Shown here piece after piece: positions 8,680-15,327 of a DNA stretch of 38,497 nucleotides (its first letter is position 1; each line of letters begins with the position of its first letter). Source of the DNA: CADDZP01 sp035948135 (GTDB lineage Bacteria; Actinomycetota; Acidimicrobiia; Acidimicrobiales; AC-14). The stretch spans positions 1 through 38,497 of the forward strand of contig DASZJL010000200.1 of the NCBI GenBank assembly GCA_035948135.1, in the 5' to 3' direction. The position numbers were made by a program, and so were the translations under genes. Under the pieces are notes generated by a model. That model had not been told where the DNA came from and did not search any database. It worked only from the letters and a program-made list of their open reading frames with translations.

Positions 8680-9864
8680 ATGGCCAGCTTCCGTGAACTG
8701 CTGAAAGAGACCAAGTCGCAGATTCGCGAGGTCGACACCGCGGGGGCCGAAGAGGCCATCGAGGCGCGCCCCGGCACGGTCGTCCTCGACGTCCGGGAGC
8801 CCGACGAGTACGAGCAGGGGGCCCTGCCGGGCGCCGTGCACATCCCCCGTGGGCATCTCGAGTCCAAGATCGAGACCCACGTGAGTGATCGGTCGACGCC
8901 GATCGTCATCCACTGCGCCTCTGGGGTTCGTTCGGCGTTCGCGGCCAAGACCCTCCAGGACCTCGGCTACACCGACGTCGTCTCCATGGCCGGCGGGTTC
9001 AACAAGTGGAAGGACGAAGGCCGGTCGTGGGTCACCCCGCAGACGCTGTCGGCTGAGCAGCGCAACCGGTACCAGCGCCACCTGCTCCTGCCCGAGGTCG
9101 GCGAGAAGGGCCAGCAGCAATTGCTGGATTCGCGTGTGCTGCTGCTGGGCGCGGGTGGGCTCGGCTCGCCGGCGGCCTTGTATTTGGCCGCCGCGGGTGT
9201 CGGCACTCTGGGGATCATCGACATGGACGTCGTCGACGAGTCCAACCTGCAGCGCCAGATCCTCCACAACGTCGACCGGATTGGAGAGCGGAAGGTCGAC
9301 TCGGCCAAGAAGACGTTGACGGCGTTGAACCCCGACGTGAACGTCGTTACCTACGACGTGCGCCTCGGCGCCGACAACGTCCTCGACATCATCGACGGCT
9401 ACGACGTCATCGTCGACGGCACCGACAACTTCCCCACGCGGTACCTGGTGAACGACGCCTCACTGCTCAAGCGCATCCCCGTCGTGCACGGATCGATCTT
9501 CCGCTTCGAAGGCCAGGCCACGGTGTTCGCGCCGTACGAGGGCCCCTGCTACCGGTGCATGATCCCCGAGCCGCCCCCGGCCGAGCTGGCCCCGTCCTGC
9601 GCCGAGGCCGGCGTGCTCGGCGTGCTCCCCGGCATCATCGGGTCGATCCAGGCCATGGAGGCCATCAAGCTGCTGCTGCAGCTCGGTGACCCGTTGATTG
9701 GCCGCTTGCTTGCGTACGACGCCCTGGAAGAGTCGTTCCGCACCTTCAAGGTGAACCGCGACCCCGAGTGCCCCGCCTGCGGCGACTACGCCGGCCCCAT
9801 CGTCATCGCCGAATACGACGAACTCTGCATGCCCCACCCGCGGGAGGCCCCGGGCACGACCTGA
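8680..9864 (+). CDS. Rhodanese-MoeB/ThiF adenylyltransferase, MoeZ-like with swapped domain order
   Basis: A 394-aa protein. The N-terminal rhodanese domain (about residues 15-118) has the persulfide-carrying Cys79 in CASGVRS. The E1-like adenylyltransferase domain (about 120-394) has the nucleotide loop GAGGLGSP at 157-164, DGTDNFPTRYLVND at 246-259, zinc-ligand pairs Cys290/Cys293 and Cys364/Cys367, and the conserved Cys307 in SCAEAGVLG. Enzymes of this type adenylate the C-terminal Gly of MoaD, ThiS or CysO-like sulfur carriers and then pass sulfur to them, for molybdopterin, thiamine or cysteine synthesis. In the well-known MoeZ and MOCS3 proteins the rhodanese domain is C-terminal; here it comes first. 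No sulfur-carrier gene lies next to it, so the pathway cannot be assigned. Confidence 0.93.
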   Translation: MASFRELLKETKSQIREVDTAGAEEAIEARPGTVVLDVREPDEYEQGALPGAVHIPRGHLESKIETHVSDRSTPIVIHCASGVRSAFAAKTLQDLGYTDVVSMAGGFNKWKDEGRSWVTPQTLSAEQRNRYQRHLLLPEVGEKGQQQLLDSRVLLLGAGGLGSPAALYLAAAGVGTLGIIDMDVVDESNLQRQILHNVDRIGERKVDSAKKTLTALNPDVNVVTYDVRLGADNVLDIIDGYDVIVDGTDNFPTRYLVNDASLLKRIPVVHGSIFRFEGQATVFAPYEGPCYRCMIPEPPPAELAPSCAEAGVLGVLPGIIGSIQAMEAIKLLLQLGDPLIGRLLAYDALEESFRTFKVNRDPECPACGDYAGPIVIAEYDELCMPHPREAPGTT

Positions 9865-9896
9865 GCCGCCGCTGGCTCTGCCTCGGCCTGATCGCC

Positions 9897-10004
9897 TTCT
9901 GGCGGTCGTGGCTGGGTCTATACGACAGCTAGGACCGCCAGAACATTCGGCCCCCGCTTCCGGCGGTCGTGGGTGGGTCTATACGACAGCTAGGACCGCC
10001 AGAA
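9897..10004. repeat. Two tandem 47-bp hairpin repeats, 61-bp period (REP-like)
   Basis: Copy 1 is at 9897-9943 and copy 2 at 9958-10004; they match at 45 of 47 positions. Each has 11-nt inverted arms, TTCTGGCGGTC and GACCGCCAGAA, around a 25-nt centre containing GTCTATACGACAGCTAG. In copy 2 the left arm has C for T, which costs one pair on the plus strand but leaves a G-U wobble on the minus strand. The array sits 33 nt after the moeB-like stop and 37 nt before the AbiEi/DUF559-type gene. It may be a REP-type element, a terminator or a protein-binding site. No other copy was noticed in this window. Confidence 0.85.
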
Positions 10005-10040
10005 CGTTCTTGTCACACCCCCGTGGTGTACTCCACTGCC

Positions 10041-10967
10041 ATGGGAGCGACACCATTCGACAGTGCGATCCGGCGGATCGCAGGCCGCCAGTACGGGGCC
10101 TTCAGCGCCGAGCAGGCGCTCTCAGTCGGCGGGACGCACGACATGCTTCGCCATCGGCGACGTAGAGACGACATCTTCGTGCGCGGCGACGGCGTGTACG
10201 CCATAACCGGCGCGCCGCATTGCTGGCGGCAGAAGCTTTGGGTCGGGCTGCTCGAGGTTGGCGCCGGTTCGGTCGTCGATGGGCGTGCCGCCAACGCGCT
10301 CTGGGGCCTTCCCGGATTTCCCGATGGACCCGTCGAGCTTCTGGCTCTTCACGGACGAAAGAACCATCGGTTGACAGTCGGCGTTCTCCACGAGACGCGG
10401 CTCCTGCCGGCGCACCATGTTCGCACCGTCGACGGCATCCCTGTCACCTCGCCAGAGCGAACGCTGTTTACCGCTGCCGCACGCGAGAACTTCAAGTGCG
10501 CGGAGCGAGCGACGGACAACGCGCTGACTCTTGGCCTCACCTCGACAGAACGCTTGTGGCGAATGTGGGGCGACCTGGCAGCTCGCGGGCGGCCGGGCAT
10601 CGGCCCCATGCGAGCGATCCTTCTCGAACGGCTGCCCGGGTACGTGGCCCCGGCCAGCGAGCTCGAGGCTCGCTTCCGCGACCTCTTGCGCGACGAGGGG
10701 ATCGAGCAACCTGAGCGGCAGGTCGACCTCGGCGGCGAGGGCTGGATTGGCCGGGTGGACTGCTACTTCCGGCCTCGCATCATCGTCGAACTGGACGGGC
10801 GCGTCGGCCATGTGAGCGAGCTCGACCGGGCCAAGGATCGCCAGCGAATCAACGAGCTCACCGCAGCCGGGTTCTGTGTCTTGCAGTTCACCTGGACTGA
10901 CCTCGTGATGCGCCCGCAGTGGGTGCTGTCGATCCTGCGGGGGACGCTCGCCGCTGCCGCCGCCTAA
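10041..10967 (+). CDS. AbiEi-like winged-helix and DUF559 (Vsr-type nuclease fold) protein
   Basis: A 308-aa protein. The N-terminal part (about 1-145) resembles AbiEi-type antitoxin domains: a short winged helix, then VYAITGAP, ANALWGLPGFPDGPVELLAL and the VTSPERTL segment. The C-terminal part (about 205-300) is a DUF559/Vsr-like PD-(D/E)xK domain, with Asp240 in GRVDCYF, Glu250 and Asp252 in IIVELDG, and the following RAKDRQRINELTAAGFCVLQ. This combined form is frequent in actinobacteria, and its role is not settled. It is not next to an AbiEii toxin here, so a working type IV toxin-antitoxin pair is not supported. It opens the accessory island between the moeB-like and mutase genes. Start ATG 10041 has TACTCC 6 nt upstream and no ribosome site. 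Confidence 0.85.
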   Translation: MGATPFDSAIRRIAGRQYGAFSAEQALSVGGTHDMLRHRRRRDDIFVRGDGVYAITGAPHCWRQKLWVGLLEVGAGSVVDGRAANALWGLPGFPDGPVELLALHGRKNHRLTVGVLHETRLLPAHHVRTVDGIPVTSPERTLFTAAARENFKCAERATDNALTLGLTSTERLWRMWGDLAARGRPGIGPMRAILLERLPGYVAPASELEARFRDLLRDEGIEQPERQVDLGGEGWIGRVDCYFRPRIIVELDGRVGHVSELDRAKDRQRINELTAAGFCVLQFTWTDLVMRPQWVLSILRGTLAAAAA

Positions 10968-11005
10968 CCCTTGCTAAATAGTCTTATCCATGCTTGAATA
11001 GGCAC

Positions 11006-11572
11006 ATGAGCTTCGTCGGCCTCGACCCTGACCGGGCCGGCGAGTTGGCTGCCCACCTCGACGAGGCTGCTGCCGACCTCAACGCGCATGCGCACACCGT
11101 GGAGCGACTCCTTGCCGACGCGGGGATCGTCTCGTCTCAGGCCCCGGCGCAGATTCGCGATGTGGCGAACTGGGCGGCCTACCGGAGCCGCGACCTTCGT
11201 CGCCGAATCGATCGGATCGTCGCCGCAGACCACATCGGAGCCGGGCCTCGTGTTCCTGGGTTCCGGTTCGCCAATAAGAGGGGTGCGGGCGCGGCGGCGG
11301 ACAACGCGGCACACAAGCTGCGTGAGCTGCTCGCGAAGGGCGACAAGAGGGCGCTCGGCGATGAGCTGGGTGCCATGGCGCCGTACCTCGCCGACCAGCG
11401 GTACGCAGCGGAGCTGTTCAAGCGTCTGGGGCCGAAGGGCGTCTTGGACCTGGTGACCGCCCTTCGGGGAGACGCTGGCGTTCTCATCATTGGACGGGCG
11501 TTGGAAGCTGGCCAGAAGTCTGGAGTGATCACATCGCGCTTCGTTGAGCGCATGGTCGAAGGGGCGCGCTGA
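11006..11572 (+). CDS. N-terminal part of a polymorphic toxin, WXG100-like leader
   Basis: An open frame of 188 aa. Residues 1-75 form a helical hairpin, with FVGLDPDRAGELAAHLDEAA and then an amphipathic helix, typical of the WXG100/ESX-type leaders of actinobacterial polymorphic toxins. The rest is helical, with repeats such as LRELLAKGDKRALGDELG and LGPKGVLDLVTALRGD. The frame stops at RMVEGAR, but the adjacent reading frame carries straight on with plausible protein sequence (11569-11754). The ORF is therefore probably the 5' part of a longer, frame-broken gene. Upstream is TTGAAT 6 nt before the ATG, with TTATCCATG just before that. Secretion by a type VII system is inferred from the leader type; no such system is in the window. 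Confidence 0.75.
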   Translation: MSFVGLDPDRAGELAAHLDEAAADLNAHAHTVERLLADAGIVSSQAPAQIRDVANWAAYRSRDLRRRIDRIVAADHIGAGPRVPGFRFANKRGAGAAADNAAHKLRELLAKGDKRALGDELGAMAPYLADQRYAAELFKRLGPKGVLDLVTALRGDAGVLIIGRALEAGQKSGVITSRFVERMVEGAR

Positions 11573-11754
11573 AGAGGGACGCGGCCGTCAACGCATATGT
11601 ACATCCATGGGGTTCCGTCGACGCGCGCGACCGGCTGAAGGACGCCATGGAGGAGTGGAAGCAGTCGACTGCTGGGCCCCCCGGTCTTCACAAATTCATG
11701 GCGGCGATCGCGCACTCATTCCGTACGTGGAAGCCGGCGCCAAAGTCGCCGTAA
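11569..11754 (+). pseudogene. Middle segment of the broken polymorphic toxin (second frame)
   Basis: This frame is shifted by one base from the preceding ORF. It reads LKRDAAVNAYVHPWGSVDAR, then DRLKDAMEEWKQ and GLHKFMAAIAHSFRTWKP before a TAA stop. The sequence has the residue balance and helical pattern of real protein and joins smoothly to VEGA of the upstream frame. There is no start codon of its own at the 5' edge. The run GGGCCCCCC at about 11671 is an obvious place for an indel. It is not an independent gene. Confidence 0.6.
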
Positions 11755-12299
11755 TCGGCGACGCCGTCGTCATCGTGACGGCTGCGGGCGCCTGTGTCGC
11801 CCTCAGCTACGCCAGCTGCCTCGGCCCCGCAACCGCCTTCGTCGACGAAGGCGCGGTCATGTTCGCGAGCGAAGCTCCCGGCGTTCCCACCGGCCTGTTC
11901 GAGACCCTCCCGCTCAGCCTCCAGGAGGAGACGGGGTTTGCTCGCTTCATCAACCAGATCCAGGCGTGGCTTCCAGAGATGCTCGTCGCCGGGATTCGGG
12001 GAAGCAGCGCTACGGGGGTCAAATGGGAGACCGGTGAGCCCTTCAACGAAGCGAGCGACATCGATCTAGCGATCGTGGACAACGGCTTATGGGAGAAGGC
12101 ACAGGAGTTCGGCTACGAACTTATTGGCGGCGGCACGCGTACATGGCCCTTAGATGAGGATCAGCTCGACGGACTGGGTCTTCGGGAACTGCAAGCCGAA
12201 CTTACCGAGATCGCGGGACACCGCGTCTCGATCATGCTGTACCGATCGATGGACGACATTCTCGCTCGCGGACCATTCATTGTGATACCGCCCCCATGA
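11712..12299 (+). pseudogene. C-terminal segment of the broken toxin: nucleotidyltransferase-like effector domain
   Basis: This is the third frame of the same broken gene. It begins with IPYVEAGAKVAVIGDAVVIV, a hydrophobic linker, then has a pretoxin-like stretch. The effector domain begins near 11988 with IRGSSATG and SDIDLAIVD. A Gly-Ser followed after a gap by Asp-x-Asp is the metal and nucleotide site of the nucleotidyltransferase superfamily. Similar RGSSxTG...SDxDxAI domains occur at the C termini of polymorphic and contact-dependent toxins (family memory, not verified). The frame ends in IVIPPP, with TGA overlapping the ATG of the next gene (ATGA), so effector and first small gene are translationally coupled. 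Read alone it could start only at an internal ATG or GTG. Toxin activity is inference. Confidence 0.65.
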
Positions 12300-12619
12300 T
12301 CTACTACGACCTGTACGGCTCCCGGGACATGTCCATCGACGAGCTGCAGCAAGAAATAGGACGCGTTGTGGAGCTGGCTTTTCAGCGCCGCTACAACGAC
12401 GACATGGGCTTTTACTTCATGGCGGAACTCGGCGACGAAGTGTTCAGGGTGGAGCGCAACTTCAGCGACGACCACAACGAGGAAGAGATCCGCGAGCGCG
12501 AGTTCGCCAGTTACAGCGCCCTGGTTCGAGTGAATCGAACGCATCGGCCCGACGAGATTCGGGATCTGCTGCTCGAGATACCTGGGCTCGAGCATCTGCG
12601 GCGGCGTGCCCGTGATTGA
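12296..12619 (+). CDS. Putative immunity protein, paralog 1 of 4
   Basis: A 107-aa acidic protein of unknown family. It starts with MIYYDLYGSRDMSIDELQ, has the central GDEVFRVERNF and a conserved C-terminal block RTHRPDEIRDLLLEIPGLEH. Its ATG overlaps the stop of the nucleotidyltransferase-like toxin segment, the usual arrangement of a toxin followed by its immunity gene. It is intact and is the closest relative of paralog 4: most positions match, including YNDDMGFYF and DHNEEE. The immunity role is inferred only from position, size, acidity and tandem duplication. The G+C content of this block is visibly lower than that of the flanking metabolic genes, which suggests acquired DNA. Confidence 0.72.
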   Translation: MIYYDLYGSRDMSIDELQQEIGRVVELAFQRRYNDDMGFYFMAELGDEVFRVERNFSDDHNEEEIREREFASYSALVRVNRTHRPDEIRDLLLEIPGLEHLRRRARD

Positions 12620-12641
12620 TCGGCTGAAGCCGAATGGCCCG

Positions 12642-12964
12642 ATGAAGACCTACGACCTTTACGGAACGCGCACGATGAGCGCAGCGGATTTACGGGTCGC
12701 CGTCGCCTCCGCGCTTGGCATCTCGTTCACAGCCCGCAAGAGCGGATTCGTTGGGCCGTACGTCCACGCTGAAATCGAGGACGAGATCGTCGATATCGAG
12801 CTCAATGTCTTTCTGGACCGTGACGAGGACGAGCCCTCGAGCCCGACTCTGCTGACTATCAGGTTCTGCTGCGAGTGAGCCGTACGCACCGCGGCGATGA
12901 GCTCCGTGCCTTCCTTCTCGAGATCCCAGGCGTAGACCATCTGAGGCGGGACACGCGTGACTGA
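12642..12964 (+). pseudogene. Putative immunity protein, paralog 2 of 4, frameshifted
   Basis: It starts MKTYDLYGTRTMSAADLRVA and keeps the family pattern to FLDRDEDE near 12830. The frame then runs into unrelated residues and stops at 12878. One frame over, from 12833, the family C terminus continues as ALEPDSADYQVLLRVSRTHR and FLLEIPGVDHLRRDTRD, ending with TGA at 12964. One missing base near 12830-12835 explains this. It is the most divergent of the four copies, especially in the first half. GTG 12606 is an in-frame alternative start overlapping paralog 1. It may be a real pseudogene, a truncated 78-aa product or a sequence error. Confidence 0.7.
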
Positions 12965-13021
12965 GCGGACGGTCGAGGGTGCGATCCAAATGAGTTCTAC
13001 GACCTATACGGAACCCGTGAG

Positions 13022-13309
13022 ATGACCATCGACGAGTTGCAAGGGGCCGCTGGCTCGGTGCTGCAGGTCGAATTCATTCAACGCGACAACACCGACCTCG
13101 GTCTGTATTACAAGGCGACTGTCGGCGACGAGGTCTTCGACATCTATCGCAACTATGACGAAAGCCGACCGGAAGACGAGGTGTTGAGGTCCGAGTTCGC
13201 CGACTACCCGGTACTCCTCTTCGTCAGCCGCACCGACCGGCCAGACGAGATACGCGACCTGCTCTTCGACATCTCGGGACTCGATCATCTGAAGCGCGAG
13301 ATGCTGTGA
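13022..13309 (+). CDS. Putative immunity protein, paralog 3 of 4, N-terminally disrupted
   Basis: From ATG 13022 the frame gives 95 aa, with MTIDELQGAAGS, GDEVFDIYRNY and the C-terminal block DRPDEIRDLLFDISGLDHLK. The family N terminus FYDLYGTRE is encoded just upstream in the same frame (12995-13021), but no ATG, GTG or TTG precedes it in frame. An ATG at 12990 sits where the start should be but is one base out of phase. That ATG opens an 11-codon frame ending in TGA at 13023-13025, which overlaps ATG 13022, so the shortened protein could still be made by coupling. One missing base between 12990 and 12995 explains the lesion. Confidence 0.65.
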   Translation: MTIDELQGAAGSVLQVEFIQRDNTDLGLYYKATVGDEVFDIYRNYDESRPEDEVLRSEFADYPVLLFVSRTDRPDEIRDLLFDISGLDHLKREML

Positions 13310-13341
13310 TCGATTCCTCAAGTGAAGCACCGGCGCCAACG

Positions 13342-13662
13342 ATGTACTACGACCTGTACGGCGCCCGGGACATGTCTATCGACGAGCTCCAGGAAGCAGT
13401 CGGACGCGTCGTCAATCTGTCGTTCCGACGCCGCTACAACGACGATATGGGCTTCTACTTCAAGGGAGAACTCGGCGACGAGGTGTTCAGAGTCGAACGC
13501 AACTTCCCCAACGACCACAACGAGGAGGAGGTCGTCGAGCCCGAGTTCGCCAATTACCCCGTCCTGCTTCTCGTGAGCCGGACTCATCGGCCGGACGAGA
13601 TCCGGGACCTGCTGCTCGAGATTCCCGGGCTCGACCATCTGAGGCGGGATACTCGTGAATGA
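13342..13662 (+). CDS. Putative immunity protein, paralog 4 of 4
   Basis: A 106-aa protein starting MYYDLYGARDMSIDELQEAV and ending IPGLDHLRRDTRE. It is intact and very close to paralog 1, sharing RRYNDDMGFYF, GELGDEVFRVERNF and the RTHRPDEIRDLLLEIPGL block. An in-frame GTG at 13306 overlaps the stop of paralog 3 and would add 12 residues (IDSSSEAPAPT); alignment with paralog 1 favours ATG 13342. It is the last gene of the array; the methylmalonyl-CoA mutase gene follows after 66 nt. The family is rich in Asp and Glu, and I do not recognise a named domain. Confidence 0.75.
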   Translation: MYYDLYGARDMSIDELQEAVGRVVNLSFRRRYNDDMGFYFKGELGDEVFRVERNFPNDHNEEEVVEPEFANYPVLLLVSRTHRPDEIRDLLLEIPGLDHLRRDTRE

Positions 13663-13728
13663 TCGCCTGAACCGACCTGAGCCCCGGCGGGCTTCGCCCA
13701 GGGCGGCGATCGCCGCGACAATGGGGGG

Positions 13729-15324
13729 GTGAGCGCAGCAGGAGCAGACGACCGACGCACCACGGACTCCGGGATAGAGATCAAGCCCGTCTACACGGCC
13801 GAGGACCTGGACGGGTTTGACGCCGAGCAGCAGCTCGGATTGCCGGGGCAGCCGCCGTACACGCGGGGCGTGTATCCCAAGATGTACCGGGGGCGGCCGT
13901 GGACGATGCGGCAGTACGCCGGGTTCGGGAGCGCCGAGGAGACCAACCAGCGCTTCAAGTTCCTCCTGCAGGCCGGCCAGACGGGCCTGAGCTGCGCTTT
14001 CGACCTGCCGACGCAGATGGGCTACGACTCCGACCATCCGCGGGCGGAGGGCGAGGTCGGCAAGGTCGGCGTGGCCATCGACTCCATCGAGGACATGCGC
14101 CTCCTGCTCGACGGCATCCCCCTCGACCAGGCGACGACGTCAATGACGATCAACGCGACCGCAAGCATCCTCCTCCTGCTCTACCAGCTGGTGGCCGAGG
14201 ACCAGGGCGTCGACCCTAAGAAGCTCGGTGGCACGATCCAGAACGACCTGCTGAAGGAGTACGTCGCTCGCGGGACCTACATCTACCCGCCTCGGGCCTC
14301 CATGCGGATCATCACCGACGTGTTCGCGTACTGCAAAGAGAACCTGCCGCAGTGGAACACGATCTCGATCTCCGGCTACCACATCCGCGAGGCCGGCAGC
14401 ACCGCCGTGCAGGAGATCGCCTTCACCCTCGCCAACGGGATCGCCTATGTCCAGGCCGCGGTCGACGCGGGCCTCGACGTCGACGAGTTCGCCCCCCGCC
14501 TCAGCTTCTTCTGGAACGGCCACAACAACTTCTTCGAGGAGGTGGCCAAGTTCCGGGCGAGCAGACGCATGTGGTACCGGATCATGACCGAGCGCTTCCA
14601 CGCCAAGGACGAGAAGTCCAAGCTCCTGCGCTTCCACACCCAGACGGCGGGCTCCATGCTCACCGCTCAGCAGCCCGAGGTGAACGTCGTCCGCACCACC
14701 GTGCAGGCGATGGCCGCGGTGCTCGGTGGCACCCAGAGCCTGCACACCAACTCCTTCGACGAGGCCCTCGGGCTGCCGACCGAGAAGGCGGCCAAGCTGG
14801 CACTGCGCACCCAGCAGGTCCTCGCCTACGAGTCGGGGACGACCGACACCGTCGACCCCCTCGCCGGCTCCTACTTCATCGAGAGCCTCACCGATCAGAT
14901 CGAGGCCGACGCCTGGCGCTACATCGAGAAGATCGACGGTATGGGCGGCGCGGTGGCCGCCATCGAAGCCGGTTACATGCAGGACGAGATCGAGCAGGCG
15001 GCGTTCGCGTGGGCCAAGGCCGTCGACGACGGCGAGAAGGTGATCGTCGGCGTCAACCGGTTCCAGGAGGATGCGCCCGAGCCGCCCGAGGTCTTCCCCA
15101 TCGACCCCGAGCTGCAGCGGCGCCAGGCCGAGCGGGTGCAACAGCTCAGACAACAGCGAGACCAACAAGCAGTCGACATCGCTCTCGACGATTTGCGAGC
15201 CGCGGCGCGGGGTAGCCAGAACCTGCTGTATCCGATGAAAGAGGCTCTCCGGCGTAACGCGACCCTGGGCGAGGTCAGCGATGCCCTGCGAGAGGTCTTC
15301 GGCGTGTACCAACCGGCGCGGTAA
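13729..15324 (+). CDS. Methylmalonyl-CoA mutase, large (catalytic) subunit
   Basis: A 531-aa TIM-barrel subunit without the C-terminal cobalamin domain, so a separate small B12-binding subunit is needed; none is in the window. It has YPKMYRGRPWTMRQYAGFG, FDLPTQMGYDSDHP, GTIQNDLLKEYVARGTYIYP, SISGYHIREAGSTAVQE and GGTQSLHTNSFDEALGLPTE, all classic mutase blocks. The Tyr of MYRGRPW and the Arg of SMRIIT fit a methylmalonyl-type rather than isobutyryl-type pocket (from memory of the family). It converts (R)-methylmalonyl-CoA to succinyl-CoA by a radical rearrangement. The start is GTG after GACAAT and six G residues, with no ribosome site. The flavoprotein gene follows after 3 nt. Confidence 0.92.
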   Translation: MSAAGADDRRTTDSGIEIKPVYTAEDLDGFDAEQQLGLPGQPPYTRGVYPKMYRGRPWTMRQYAGFGSAEETNQRFKFLLQAGQTGLSCAFDLPTQMGYDSDHPRAEGEVGKVGVAIDSIEDMRLLLDGIPLDQATTSMTINATASILLLLYQLVAEDQGVDPKKLGGTIQNDLLKEYVARGTYIYPPRASMRIITDVFAYCKENLPQWNTISISGYHIREAGSTAVQEIAFTLANGIAYVQAAVDAGLDVDEFAPRLSFFWNGHNNFFEEVAKFRASRRMWYRIMTERFHAKDEKSKLLRFHTQTAGSMLTAQQPEVNVVRTTVQAMAAVLGGTQSLHTNSFDEALGLPTEKAAKLALRTQQVLAYESGTTDTVDPLAGSYFIESLTDQIEADAWRYIEKIDGMGGAVAAIEAGYMQDEIEQAAFAWAKAVDDGEKVIVGVNRFQEDAPEPPEVFPIDPELQRRQAERVQQLRQQRDQQAVDIALDDLRAAARGSQNLLYPMKEALRRNATLGEVSDALREVFGVYQPAR

Positions 15325-15327
15325 CGC

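Noticed and set aside
9897..10004. CRISPR-like interpretation of the tandem repeats
   Set aside because: Only two units with a 14-nt spacer, no cas genes, and the repeat itself is a 47-bp hairpin.
13729..15324. Isobutyryl-CoA mutase or ethylmalonyl-CoA mutase
   Set aside because: The Tyr and Arg at the carboxylate-binding positions fit the methylmalonyl type, and the length and lack of a B12 domain do not fit ethylmalonyl-CoA mutase; substrate is still an inference.
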